64,000 nucleotides of DNA from NCBI GenBank assembly GCA_947495915.1, contig CANMAW010000007.1, positions 1 to 64,000 of the forward strand, read 5' to 3'. The stretch is from Maribacter algarum (ex Lu et al. 2025) (nom. illeg.) (GTDB taxonomy: Bacteria > Bacteroidota > Bacteroidia > Flavobacteriales > Flavobacteriaceae). The position numbers and the translations under genes were made by a program. Within the stretch, counting starts at the first letter, position 1; each line of letters starts with the position of its first letter. The notes under the pieces are model-generated. The model worked only from the letters and a program-made list of their open reading frames with translations. It was not told where the DNA came from and searched no databases. Below are positions 50,905 through 58,891 of the stretch, in pieces.

Positions 50905-52005
50905 ATGAAACAGCATACTGTTCGATTTTCAAGAAAAGATTCTGCTCAATTCTTCAAGACCTTGAATAAAAGAGTGAACGATTATTTTAAAGAAAATCAA
51001 CTTAAAAAAACTGGCAACTGGCGCCTACATCTCAAAACTTTTATCATGTTTGCTTTGTTTTTAACGCCATACTTTTTAATCCTTACTTTAGGCCTTCCTG
51101 TTTGGGCTAACTTACTACTAACCATTCTTATGGGTGTAGGTATGGCCGGTGTAGGCATGAATGTAATGCACGATGGCAATCATGGCTCTTACTCGAATAA
51201 GAAGTGGGTTAATAAATTAATGGGTAGTAGTATTTATATTTTAGCCGGCAATGTTTATAATTGGCAGGTTCAGCACAATGTTTTGCATCATACATATACC
51301 AACATTCATGAGCATGATGAAGATATGGAGGCAGGTCGAATTCTGCGTTTTTCCAAACATGCTGAATGGAAAAAGCATCATAAATTTCAACATATATATT
51401 CTGTTTTCCTTTACGGATTATTAACCTTTAACTGGGCTATTACCACTGATTTTCAGCAAATGTATCGCTACATGAAGCGTAAATTATCTTATGGAAAACT
51501 ACCTTCCCCAGCTTTAAATTGGAGCACTTTAGTCATAACAAAATTATTGTACGTCACTATTTGGATCATTCTTCCTTTAGTTTTTGTAGATATAGCCTGG
51601 TGGAAAGTGCTGCTTGGTTTCTTTATTATGCATTATGTTGCTGGTGTTATACTAAGTGTGACTTTTCAATTAGCACATATTGTTGATGAGGCAGATACCC
51701 CATTACCAGACGAAAGTGGCACCATGAAAAACACTTGGGCAATTCACCAATTATTTACCACTGTTAATTTTGGAACCAAAAACAAAATAGTAAACTGGTT
51801 TACAGGAGGTTTGAATCATCAGGTAGAGCATCATATTTTTCCTAACATTAGTCATGTTCACTATACCAAAATTTCTAAAATTGTCAAGGAAACAGCTATG
51901 GAATTCAACTTACCTTACAATGAGTACAAAACCACTAGAAAGGCTATTTTATCGCATTTTATGCATTTAAAAGAACTTGGCAAACAACCTGCACTTCAAG
52001 TTTAA
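50905..52005 (+). CDS. Membrane fatty acid (acyl-lipid/acyl-CoA) desaturase
   Basis: A 366-residue di-iron membrane enzyme with all three histidine boxes: HDGNH (89-93), HNVLHH (124-129) and HQVEHH near residue 309. The HQVEHH form with a leading Gln is typical of front-end (delta-5/delta-6 type) desaturases, although no cytochrome b5 domain is fused. It has four membrane helices. It introduces double bases into fatty acyl chains for membrane fluidity. It has its own -7 element and a strong terminator. Confidence 0.93.
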   Translation: MKQHTVRFSRKDSAQFFKTLNKRVNDYFKENQLKKTGNWRLHLKTFIMFALFLTPYFLILTLGLPVWANLLLTILMGVGMAGVGMNVMHDGNHGSYSNKKWVNKLMGSSIYILAGNVYNWQVQHNVLHHTYTNIHEHDEDMEAGRILRFSKHAEWKKHHKFQHIYSVFLYGLLTFNWAITTDFQQMYRYMKRKLSYGKLPSPALNWSTLVITKLLYVTIWIILPLVFVDIAWWKVLLGFFIMHYVAGVILSVTFQLAHIVDEADTPLPDESGTMKNTWAIHQLFTTVNFGTKNKIVNWFTGGLNHQVEHHIFPNISHVHYTKISKIVKETAMEFNLPYNEYKTTRKAILSHFMHLKELGKQPALQV

Positions 52006-52030
52006 AAATAGCATTGTTATCATCTAATAA

Positions 52031-52073
52031 AAATGCTTCATTATGAACCTATTCATAATGAAGCATTTTATTT
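52031..52073 (+). terminator. Intrinsic terminator of the desaturase gene
   Basis: A 17-bp perfect stem (52031-52047 with 52052-52068) containing AATGCTTCATTATGAA, followed by TTTATTT, 25 bases after the stop codon. Confidence 0.85.
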
Positions 52074-52150
52074 ATACAACTATTCACAAAGTGCGTTCAA
52101 ATAGTTAATAATCAATTACTTTTTCTTCTATTAAAGATTATGAAATGTTT

Positions 52151-52158
52151 TAATTTTG
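52151..52158 (+). promoter_or_regulatory. Bacteroidota -7 element for the aminotransferase gene
   Basis: TAATTTTG matches TAnnTTTG exactly, 62 bases before the start codon; a 22-bp palindrome lies between them. Confidence 0.55.
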
Positions 52159-52179
52159 CGAAGCATATTAAAACTAGCA

Positions 52180-52201
52180 TAATTCTGAAGTTTCAGAATT
52201 A
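52180..52201. repeat. 22-bp palindrome in the aminotransferase leader
   Basis: Ten-base arms TAATTCTGAA and TTCAGAATTA are perfect complements around a central GT, 21 bases before the -7-driven start of transcription would be reached again, that is 22-43 bases after the -7 element and 19 bases before the ATG. It is well placed for an operator that blocks transcription or for an RNA hairpin over the translation start region. Confidence 0.65.
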
Positions 52202-52220
52202 ATATTAAAGAGAACCGCTT

Positions 52221-53411
52221 ATGAACACGCAATTATCTGATAGAATTAATAGTGTAACTCCTTCTGCAACCTTAGAAATGGCAGCTAAAGCACGTGAACT
52301 GCGCGCTGCAGGAAAAGATATTATTGGCTTAAGTTTGGGTGAACCTGATTTTAACACACCAGAGTACATTAAACAAGCCGCTATACAGGCAGTGAATGAT
52401 GATTATAACTCATATACACCCGTAGATGGATATGTGGATTTAAAAGATGCGATTATCACTAAGTTTAAGAGAGATAACGACTTAAGCTACAATCATTCAC
52501 AACTTGTTGTTTCTACAGGTGCTAAGCAAGCCCTTTATAATGTCGCACAAGTTGTTTTAAATGATGGTGATGAAGTTGTTTTACCTTGCCCATATTGGGT
52601 TAGTTACAGTGATATTGTAAAACTTGCTGGCGGTGTACCCGTTGAAGTAGCAACCTCTATCGATACTGATTTTAAAATGACGCCGGAGCAGCTAGAAGCG
52701 GCAATTACTCCAAAAACGAAAATGTTGTGGTATAGCTCACCTTGCAATCCTAGTGGCTCTATATATAGTAAAGAAGAATTAAGAGCGCTAGCAGATGTCT
52801 TGCAAAAGTATCCGCAAATTGTTGTAGTTAGTGATGAAATTTATGAGCATATTAATTACGGAGTAACAGCTCATGCATCAATGGCAGCCTTTGAAGATAT
52901 GTATGACCGTACGGTAACTGTAAACGGAGTTGCAAAAGCTTTTGCGATGACAGGTTGGAGAATAGGTTATATTGGTGCTCCAACATACATTGCTCGTGCA
53001 TGCAACAAATTACAAGGTCAAGTTACTAGCGGCGCCAATTGTATCGCGCAACGCGCAGTAATTACTGCCTTGGTAGAGTCACCAGATCGTGTTCAATTCA
53101 TGATTGATAAGTTTAAGGGGAGAAGAACCCTAATTTTAGACTTACTAAATAATATAGAAGGCTTCAAATGCAACGAACCAGAAGGTGCTTTCTACGTTTT
53201 TCCTGACGTTACAGCACATTTTGGCAAAACTTACAAAGGTACCACCATTAACAATGCTTCTGATTTTGCAATGTATTTATTAGAACATGCTAATGTAGCA
53301 ACGGTTACTGGCGACGCATTCGGAAATGGTAATTGCATTCGAATTTCATATGCAGCCTCTGAAGATGAAATAAAAGAAGCTGTATCTAGAATAAAAACAG
53401 CTCTTAGCTAA
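52221..53411 (+). CDS. aspC: Aspartate/aromatic aminotransferase, class I (PLP-dependent)
   Basis: A 396-residue enzyme of aminotransferase subgroup Ib. It has GLSLGEPDFNTP near the N-terminus, the PLP-contacting NPSGSIYS, VVSDEIYEHI and the Schiff-base lysine Lys239 in GVAKAFAMTGWRIGY (the usual Ser before Lys is Ala here), then the substrate-binding Arg in CIRISYA. It most likely transfers the amino group between aspartate and 2-oxoglutarate, though aromatic or prephenate substrates are possible. It is cytosolic. It is a single-gene unit with a -7 element, a palindrome in its leader and a terminator. Confidence 0.92.
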   Translation: MNTQLSDRINSVTPSATLEMAAKARELRAAGKDIIGLSLGEPDFNTPEYIKQAAIQAVNDDYNSYTPVDGYVDLKDAIITKFKRDNDLSYNHSQLVVSTGAKQALYNVAQVVLNDGDEVVLPCPYWVSYSDIVKLAGGVPVEVATSIDTDFKMTPEQLEAAITPKTKMLWYSSPCNPSGSIYSKEELRALADVLQKYPQIVVVSDEIYEHINYGVTAHASMAAFEDMYDRTVTVNGVAKAFAMTGWRIGYIGAPTYIARACNKLQGQVTSGANCIAQRAVITALVESPDRVQFMIDKFKGRRTLILDLLNNIEGFKCNEPEGAFYVFPDVTAHFGKTYKGTTINNASDFAMYLLEHANVATVTGDAFGNGNCIRISYAASEDEIKEAVSRIKTALS

Positions 53412-53435
53412 TTTTTAAATCGCAACAAATAATAT

Positions 53436-53470
53436 TGCCCCGAAAACAAAGTGTTTTCGGGGCATTTTTT
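53436..53470 (+). terminator. Intrinsic terminator of the aminotransferase gene
   Basis: A 13-bp stem, TGCCCCGAAAACA with TGTTTTCGGGGCA, a 3-base loop and a T6 run, 24 bases after the stop codon. Confidence 0.9.
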
Positions 53471-53521
53471 ATTTAGTGTCTTCTCAAATAAAATCTTCAA
53501 ATAACTTGCTTTGTTTTTTTA

Positions 53522-55012
53522 TTAAGTCCTCTTCCAGAAATAAGGCGTCAAAAGAATTAAAACTGTAAAAAGTTCTAATCGACCAGCAAGCATTAAAAAG
53601 CCGCACCACCATTTACCCGCATCTGGCAAGCCATTAAAATTACTAACCGGATTCAAACTACCCAAAGCTGGGCCCACATTACCCAAAGAAGAAGCTGCAC
53701 CACCAATAGCTGATTGAAAGTCTAAACCTAACACACCTAATACCAAAGCCCCTATAATAAAAAGTAACATGTAGAGCACGAAGAAGCCAATGATATTATA
53801 CACAATGTCTTGCTTTACGGTTTTATCTTTATAACGTACAGGAATGATAGCATTTGGATGAAGAGTTCGCTTAAATTCTAATATTCCATTTTTAATAATA
53901 AGCAAATGTCGCATTACCTTAATACCGCCGGCCGTAGAACCTGCAGAACCTCCTAAGAAAAACAATCCGAAGAAAAAGATGGTCAAGAATGGAGTCCAAC
54001 TCGTAAAATCAGCAGTAACAAAACCTGTAGTAGTTATTACGGCAACAACCTGAAAAAGGGCATGTCGAAACGAACTTTCACCCTCTCCTAAAACCATAGG
54101 ATGATATTCGCTTACAGGTACATTCGCTCGGTTATACACAAAAAAGGCTGCAACTATGGTAAACGCCAACACAAAAGCCAAATACACTCTAAATTCTTCG
54201 TCTTGAAAAACTTTTTGAACCTTTCCTTTAAAAGCGAAGTAGCTCAGTACGAAATTACTTCCCGCTAAAAACATAAAAAAAGTAATGATATACTGAATAA
54301 GTGGTGAATCATTCCAATAGGCAACGCTCAGATTTTTTGTTGAAAATCCTCCTGTAGATAATGTTGCTAATGCATGATTTAGAGCATCAAAAAACGACAT
54401 TCCGGCGATACTCAGCAATAAGGTTTCTGCAGCAGTATAACCAACATAAATTAGCCAAAGGCGTTTTGCAGTATCAGTTATTCGTGGATGAAGTTTATCA
54501 GCACTAGGGCCGGGTGCTTCGGCAGAAAAAAGTTGCATTCCCCCTATTCCAAGCAAAGGTAAAATGGCAATAGCAAGTACGATGATACCCATACCACCAA
54601 TCCAATGCGTTAAACTACGCCATATCAAAATACCCTCTGGCAAGGCTTCGATATCATCAACAATAGAAGCTCCGGTGGTTGTATACCCTGAAATTGTTTC
54701 GAAGAAAGCATTGGTAACTCCTGGTATAGCTCCTGAAAACAAATATGGTAGCATGCCTGATAGAGACATCACAATCCAACCTAATGTTACTATGATATAC
54801 CCTTCTTTTCGCTGAACTTCTTTTTTATGATTACGGGTACCAAAAAACAACAATAACCCCGAAACCATTGTAGTAATAGAAGCTAAGGTAATATCTAAGG
54901 TCACACCATCGGCGTAAATAAGACTTGTTAAAGCAGCCATCAACATAAATCCGCCGTTTACTAAAAGTAAAACGCCCATGATATGAAGAATGATTCTAGA
55001 ATTTAGTCGCAT
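53522..55012 (-). CDS. trkH: TrkH family potassium uptake protein
   Basis: A 496-residue membrane protein with at least ten helices and four selectivity-filter-like pore loops, of which SGYTTTGASI, STGGFSTKN, TTGFVTADF and ASSLGNVGP are visible. TrkH forms the potassium channel that takes up K+ with gating by the NAD-binding TrkA ring. It lies one base after trkA, so the two are translationally coupled. The terminator before its end is that of the convergent aminotransferase gene. Normal length for the family. Confidence 0.95.
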   Translation of the reverse strand: MRLNSRIILHIMGVLLLVNGGFMLMAALTSLIYADGVTLDITLASITTMVSGLLLFFGTRNHKKEVQRKEGYIIVTLGWIVMSLSGMLPYLFSGAIPGVTNAFFETISGYTTTGASIVDDIEALPEGILIWRSLTHWIGGMGIIVLAIAILPLLGIGGMQLFSAEAPGPSADKLHPRITDTAKRLWLIYVGYTAAETLLLSIAGMSFFDALNHALATLSTGGFSTKNLSVAYWNDSPLIQYIITFFMFLAGSNFVLSYFAFKGKVQKVFQDEEFRVYLAFVLAFTIVAAFFVYNRANVPVSEYHPMVLGEGESSFRHALFQVVAVITTTGFVTADFTSWTPFLTIFFFGLFFLGGSAGSTAGGIKVMRHLLIIKNGILEFKRTLHPNAIIPVRYKDKTVKQDIVYNIIGFFVLYMLLFIIGALVLGVLGLDFQSAIGGAASSLGNVGPALGSLNPVSNFNGLPDAGKWWCGFLMLAGRLELFTVLILLTPYFWKRT

Positions 55013-55013
55013 G

Positions 55014-56363
55014 TTACAAGAACAATCTTTCTATTTTACCGATAGCTTCAGGAAGACAACAAACCACAACTCGATCTCCTGCCATAATTTGATAACCACC
55101 TAAAGCAATTACGCCGTGACCATCACGAACAACACCACCAATGGTAGCCTCTTTAGGAAAACTTAAATCACGAATCGCACTTTGGGTAACCTTCGAGCCT
55201 GATTTAACAACAAATTCTAATATTTCTGCGCTCAAATTGTTCAAACGCATTGAGGCGACAACATCACCTTTACGAATATGTCTAAATATATTATTCGCTG
55301 CTAATAACTTTTTATTTATCAAAGTATCAATTCCAATAGAATGTGACAGTTGAAAATAGTCCATATTTTCAACCAAAGCAATGGTTTTCTTAATATGCTT
55401 AGACTTCGCTACTAAGCATGACATGATGTTGGTTTCAGAATTACCTGTTACTGCAATAAAAGCATCCATAGATTCTAGATTTTCCTCCTCTAAAAGCTCT
55501 ACATTTCTTCCATCACCATTAATCACTAATGCCGTGGGCAAATCATCAGCTAAGTCAAATGCTTTTTCCTTATTTTTTTCAATAAGCTTGACATTAAACT
55601 TCTTTGAACATAAATCTCGAGCCGCCTTAAACCCAACTTTACTGCCACCCAATATCATGACATTTCTAATTTCCTCTTTTTTCTTACCGGTTAATTTATA
55701 CAACTCATCAACTCCTTCTTTTACCGTAATAAAGTAAACCTGATCACCCTCCTTAAATACGGTATCACCTCTAGGAATTACAGTATACTGAGTTCCCATT
55801 CGCTTTAAGGCAATTGGCATAAAATGCAATTCGGGAAAAATAGTTGCTGCCTCTTTCACCATTTTACCAACAAAGGGGGCAGATTTCGGAAGTGAAACCC
55901 CAACCATTATTAATTCACCTTCCTCAAACTCAAAAGTATCATTAAAGGCAGACTTGTTCAAAAGTAGTTGAATCTCTGTTGCGGCCAATTCTTCTGGTGA
56001 AATTAACTCATCAATACCTAACTCATCAAATCTAATTTTCTCTTTACAATCGATGAATTCTGTATTTGAAATTCTAGCAATAGTTCGCTCGCAGCCTAAT
56101 TGCTTAGCAAGCATACACAAAGTTATATTGGTAGTTTCGGAAGCAGTTACTCCAATTACAAGGTTAGAGTACTGCACCTCAGCATCCTTTAATACTGAAA
56201 TAGAAGTAGCATCACCTTTTAAGACACGAATATCAAGATGATTATCAGCATAATTTAAACTTTCTTTATCACAGTCAATCAAGGTAATATCTTGCGATTC
56301 ATACGAAAGTAATTTTGCTAAATGAAAACCTACCTCACCAGCACCAGCTATTATAATTTTCAT
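55014..56363 (-). CDS. trkA: Trk system potassium transport regulatory protein TrkA
   Basis: A 449-residue cytosolic protein with two TrkA-N/TrkA-C repeats. The nucleotide-binding loops are IIAGAGEVGFHLAKLL at the start and MILGGSKVGFKAARDL near residue 234, each followed by an acidic residue after the second strand (LIDCDK and LIEKNK). The C-terminal RCK domains bind ligands and gate TrkH. It is followed one base later by trkH. No clear -7 element was found in the 260-base gap to the divergent menaquinone methyltransferase gene. Confidence 0.95.
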   Translation of the reverse strand: MKIIIAGAGEVGFHLAKLLSYESQDITLIDCDKESLNYADNHLDIRVLKGDATSISVLKDAEVQYSNLVIGVTASETTNITLCMLAKQLGCERTIARISNTEFIDCKEKIRFDELGIDELISPEELAATEIQLLLNKSAFNDTFEFEEGELIMVGVSLPKSAPFVGKMVKEAATIFPELHFMPIALKRMGTQYTVIPRGDTVFKEGDQVYFITVKEGVDELYKLTGKKKEEIRNVMILGGSKVGFKAARDLCSKKFNVKLIEKNKEKAFDLADDLPTALVINGDGRNVELLEEENLESMDAFIAVTGNSETNIMSCLVAKSKHIKKTIALVENMDYFQLSHSIGIDTLINKKLLAANNIFRHIRKGDVVASMRLNNLSAEILEFVVKSGSKVTQSAIRDLSFPKEATIGGVVRDGHGVIALGGYQIMAGDRVVVCCLPEAIGKIERLFL

Positions 56364-56598
56364 TGAATAGTACTATGTTGTTCAGAAGCAGATTTTAACT
56401 CCCACTTCAATTCAGAAAAAAGTGCCTCAAGGGGCACCTCAGCTATTTTGCAGCTCATTATAGAAAAGTTTGCAAATTTTTTGCGCGGTAAAATTACGTT
56501 TTTTTTAGCATGTCACCACAGTATTAACATAAGTATTAAACTAAGCCTCAACTACTTTATTGTATACATTACACCTACCCTCATCACACCTTATATCG

Positions 56599-56606
56599 TA
56601 TCTTTG
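56599..56606 (+). promoter_or_regulatory. Bacteroidota -7 element for ubiE/menG
   Basis: TATCTTTG matches TAnnTTTG exactly, 17 bases before the start codon. Confidence 0.55.
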
Positions 56607-56623
56607 CCAAAAATTTGCTTTAA

Positions 56624-57358
56624 ATGGCCAAAAAAGTCACACCCTACAAACATTCTGAACTTGGAAAAAAGGAACAAGTAACACAAATGTTTGACACGAT
56701 ATCTAAGAACTATGACGGTTTAAATCGTGTTATTTCTTTTGGTATTGATATTAAATGGCGTAAGCGCGTTGTAGCCATTCTAAAAGAAAAAAAGCCAAAG
56801 GCTATTCTTGATATTGCAACTGGCACAGGAGATTTAGCCATCAATATGATTGAAACTGGCGCCGAAAGAATTGTTGGTTTAGATATCTCACCAGGTATGC
56901 TAGAGGTTGGCAAAGAAAAAGTTCAAAATAAAAATTTAGCCAATATTATTGAAATGATCGTTGGCGATAGCGAAAACCTTCCGTTTAACGAAAACACTTT
57001 CGATGCAGTTACTGTTGCATTTGGTGTTCGAAATTTCGAAACCTTAGAAAAAGGCCTCGCCGAAATTCACCGAGTTCTGAAGCCCACAGGTACTTTTGTA
57101 GTATTAGAAACCTCTGTACCTACAAAAACTCCTTTTAAACAAGGCTATCGTTTTCATTGTAATTACATACTACCCTTGGTGGGTCGGTTATTTTCAAAAG
57201 ACCGCTCAGCATACACCTACTTATCAGAATCTGCAGCCGTTTTTCCACATGGTGAAAACTTCAACAATATTTTACGTAAAATCGGGTTTATAGAGGTAGA
57301 GAACAAACCTCAAACGTTTGGGGTTGCCTCAATTTACATAGCAACCAAAGCTATTTAA
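56624..57358 (+). CDS. menG: Demethylmenaquinone methyltransferase
   Basis: A 244-residue UbiE/MenG family enzyme, which makes menaquinone from demethylmenaquinone using SAM. Family blocks are [44 protein letters not shown] (SAM motif I), [26 protein letters not shown] and [12 protein letters not shown]. Bacteroidota use menaquinone, so the quinone made here is also the substrate of the Nqr pump in this window. It is followed by porT after 63 bases, as in other Bacteroidota. Confidence 0.95.
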   Translation: MAKKVTPYKHSELGKKEQVTQMFDTISKNYDGLNRVISFGIDIKWRKRVVAILKEKKPKAILDIATGTGDLAINMIETGAERIVGLDISPGMLEVGKEKVQNKNLANIIEMIVGDSENLPFNENTFDAVTVAFGVRNFETLEKGLAEIHRVLKPTGTFVVLETSVPTKTPFKQGYRFHCNYILPLVGRLFSKDRSAYTYLSESAAVFPHGENFNNILRKIGFIEVENKPQTFGVASIYIATKAI

Positions 57359-57421
57359 AGCAATAAAAATTAGATTTTTATCAGTAGTATATTGACAATG
57401 AAATCGTTATAATTTTAATTA

Positions 57422-58129
57422 ATGCAAAAGCTCCTTTTATTTTTTATAACCATACTTTTTTGCAGTCAATCAATAATGGCTCAATTCAATGAAAAGCCCG
57501 TACTTAATATTGAAAACAAAGACAAAAAGTTTTTAAATTATGGGTATTATTTGGGACTAAATCGCTTTGGATTCAAATTCAACTACAAAGATAATTTAGG
57601 TGACAAAAACACGGATATTCAAGTTTTAAAATCTACTGGTTTTGATGTCGGACTTATTGGCGAAATGCGCATGAATGAGTTTTTAGATATTCGTATAGAG
57701 CCAGGTTTAGCTTATACTGCAAGAACATTAGGATTTCCAGGGTTTATTGAAGAAAGAGATGCCATACGTGAAGTAAAATCAACTTATATCAATTTTCCAT
57801 TACTTTTAAAAATCAACACCAGAAGAATAGGCAACTGGAAACCTTTCATAGTTGGTGGCGGATCGGCTTCTTTAAATTTAGGAAGTAATGAAGATAGCTT
57901 AGATGATAATGCCTCTGGTACTTTTCGTATGACAAAATGGGTCTATAGCTATGAATTAGGATTTGGCATTGATTTTTATCTTGAATATTTTAAATTCACT
58001 CCTTCGATACGTGGCATTTTTGCTTTAACCGATGAACTGGTACCTGATAACGATCCTAACAGTCCGTGGACGAGTAACATTGAAGGAATGCGGTCTCGTG
58101 GTATTTTTATTAATCTAACTTTTGAATAG
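57422..58129 (+). CDS. porT: PorT family outer membrane protein of the type IX secretion system
   Basis: A 235-residue protein with a signal peptide (ending IMAQ) and beta-barrel-like strands: NYGYYLGLNRFGFKFNYK near the start and IRGIFALTDELVPDN near the end. Family members form an eight-stranded outer membrane barrel needed for type IX secretion. The identification is helped by the conserved neighbour: menG/ubiE directly upstream. It ends 3 bases before the convergent RNA methyltransferase gene. A TAATTTTA box, one mismatch from the -7 consensus, lies close to the start. Confidence 0.9.
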   Translation: MQKLLLFFITILFCSQSIMAQFNEKPVLNIENKDKKFLNYGYYLGLNRFGFKFNYKDNLGDKNTDIQVLKSTGFDVGLIGEMRMNEFLDIRIEPGLAYTARTLGFPGFIEERDAIREVKSTYINFPLLLKINTRRIGNWKPFIVGGGSASLNLGSNEDSLDDNASGTFRMTKWVYSYELGFGIDFYLEYFKFTPSIRGIFALTDELVPDNDPNSPWTSNIEGMRSRGIFINLTFE

Positions 58130-58132
58130 CAG

Positions 58133-58855
58133 TTAATTTCTACGAACTTCATTAAGCAAAATCGCGGTTGCTGTGGCGACATTCAAACTTTCGGTTGTTT
58201 GATTTCCATACTGGGGAATTGATATCTTTTCATGAACACATTTTTCTATTTCATGTGAAATGCCATTACCTTCATTACCCATAACCAAAACACCAGCTTT
58301 CGGTATTTTCATATTATAAACAGGCGCACCGTTCATAAAAGCTCCAAAAACTGGTAACGAGGTATTATTTAAATATTCTTCGATATTCGTATAATGAATG
58401 GCAACTCTAGCAATTGAACCCATTGTCGCTTGCAGCACTTTCGGGTTGTAACAATCTACTGTTTGTTCTGAACAAACCAAGCTTTTAATTCCGAACCAAT
58501 CACAAAGACGAATAATAGTACCTAAATTACCTGGGTCGCGAACATCGTCTAAAACCAAAACCCAATCTTCTTCAATAACCTTTTGAAGTTTAGGCATATA
58601 AAATACCCCTAACACCCCATTGGGGTTTTTAAGTTGACTTATTTGTTTTAATTCTTGCGGTGTAATTTGAAAATATTTTTCATCTTTTAAAACAAAATCA
58701 TCTAAGCTGGTCGTATAAATTTCAAATGGCATCACCTTTGCATTTAAAAGTTCATGCACCGTCTTTTTTCCCTCAACAAAAAATAAGCCTAATTCATTTC
58801 GGTATTTTTTTTGCTGTAAGCTTCGTATTCGTTTTAATTGGCTCTTACCAACCAT
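58133..58855 (-). CDS. TrmH/SpoU family RNA 2'-O-ribose methyltransferase
   Basis: A 240-residue protein with an N-terminal substrate-binding domain (LKRIRSLQQKKYRNELGLFFVEG) and the SpoU knot domain: LDDVRDPGNLGTIIR, VMGNEGNGIS and IPQYGNQTTESLNVATATAILL, the three motifs that form the SAM-binding trefoil knot. It probably methylates the ribose of an rRNA or tRNA nucleotide. Specificity (RlmB-like or TrmH-like) is not readable. It diverges from the TamL-like gene with 36 bases between start codons, if the latter starts at 58892. Confidence 0.93.
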   Translation of the reverse strand: MVGKSQLKRIRSLQQKKYRNELGLFFVEGKKTVHELLNAKVMPFEIYTTSLDDFVLKDEKYFQITPQELKQISQLKNPNGVLGVFYMPKLQKVIEEDWVLVLDDVRDPGNLGTIIRLCDWFGIKSLVCSEQTVDCYNPKVLQATMGSIARVAIHYTNIEEYLNNTSLPVFGAFMNGAPVYNMKIPKAGVLVMGNEGNGISHEIEKCVHEKISIPQYGNQTTESLNVATATAILLNEVRRN

Positions 58856-58877
58856 ACAAGTAATGTGTTTTTTAATG

Positions 58878-58885
58878 TATTTTTG
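58878..58885 (+). promoter_or_regulatory. Bacteroidota -7 element very close to the tamL start
   Basis: TATTTTTG matches TAnnTTTG exactly and ends 6 bases before the ATG at 58892. It also supports that start over the upstream ATG at 58838. Confidence 0.5.
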
Positions 58886-58891
58886 ATTTCT

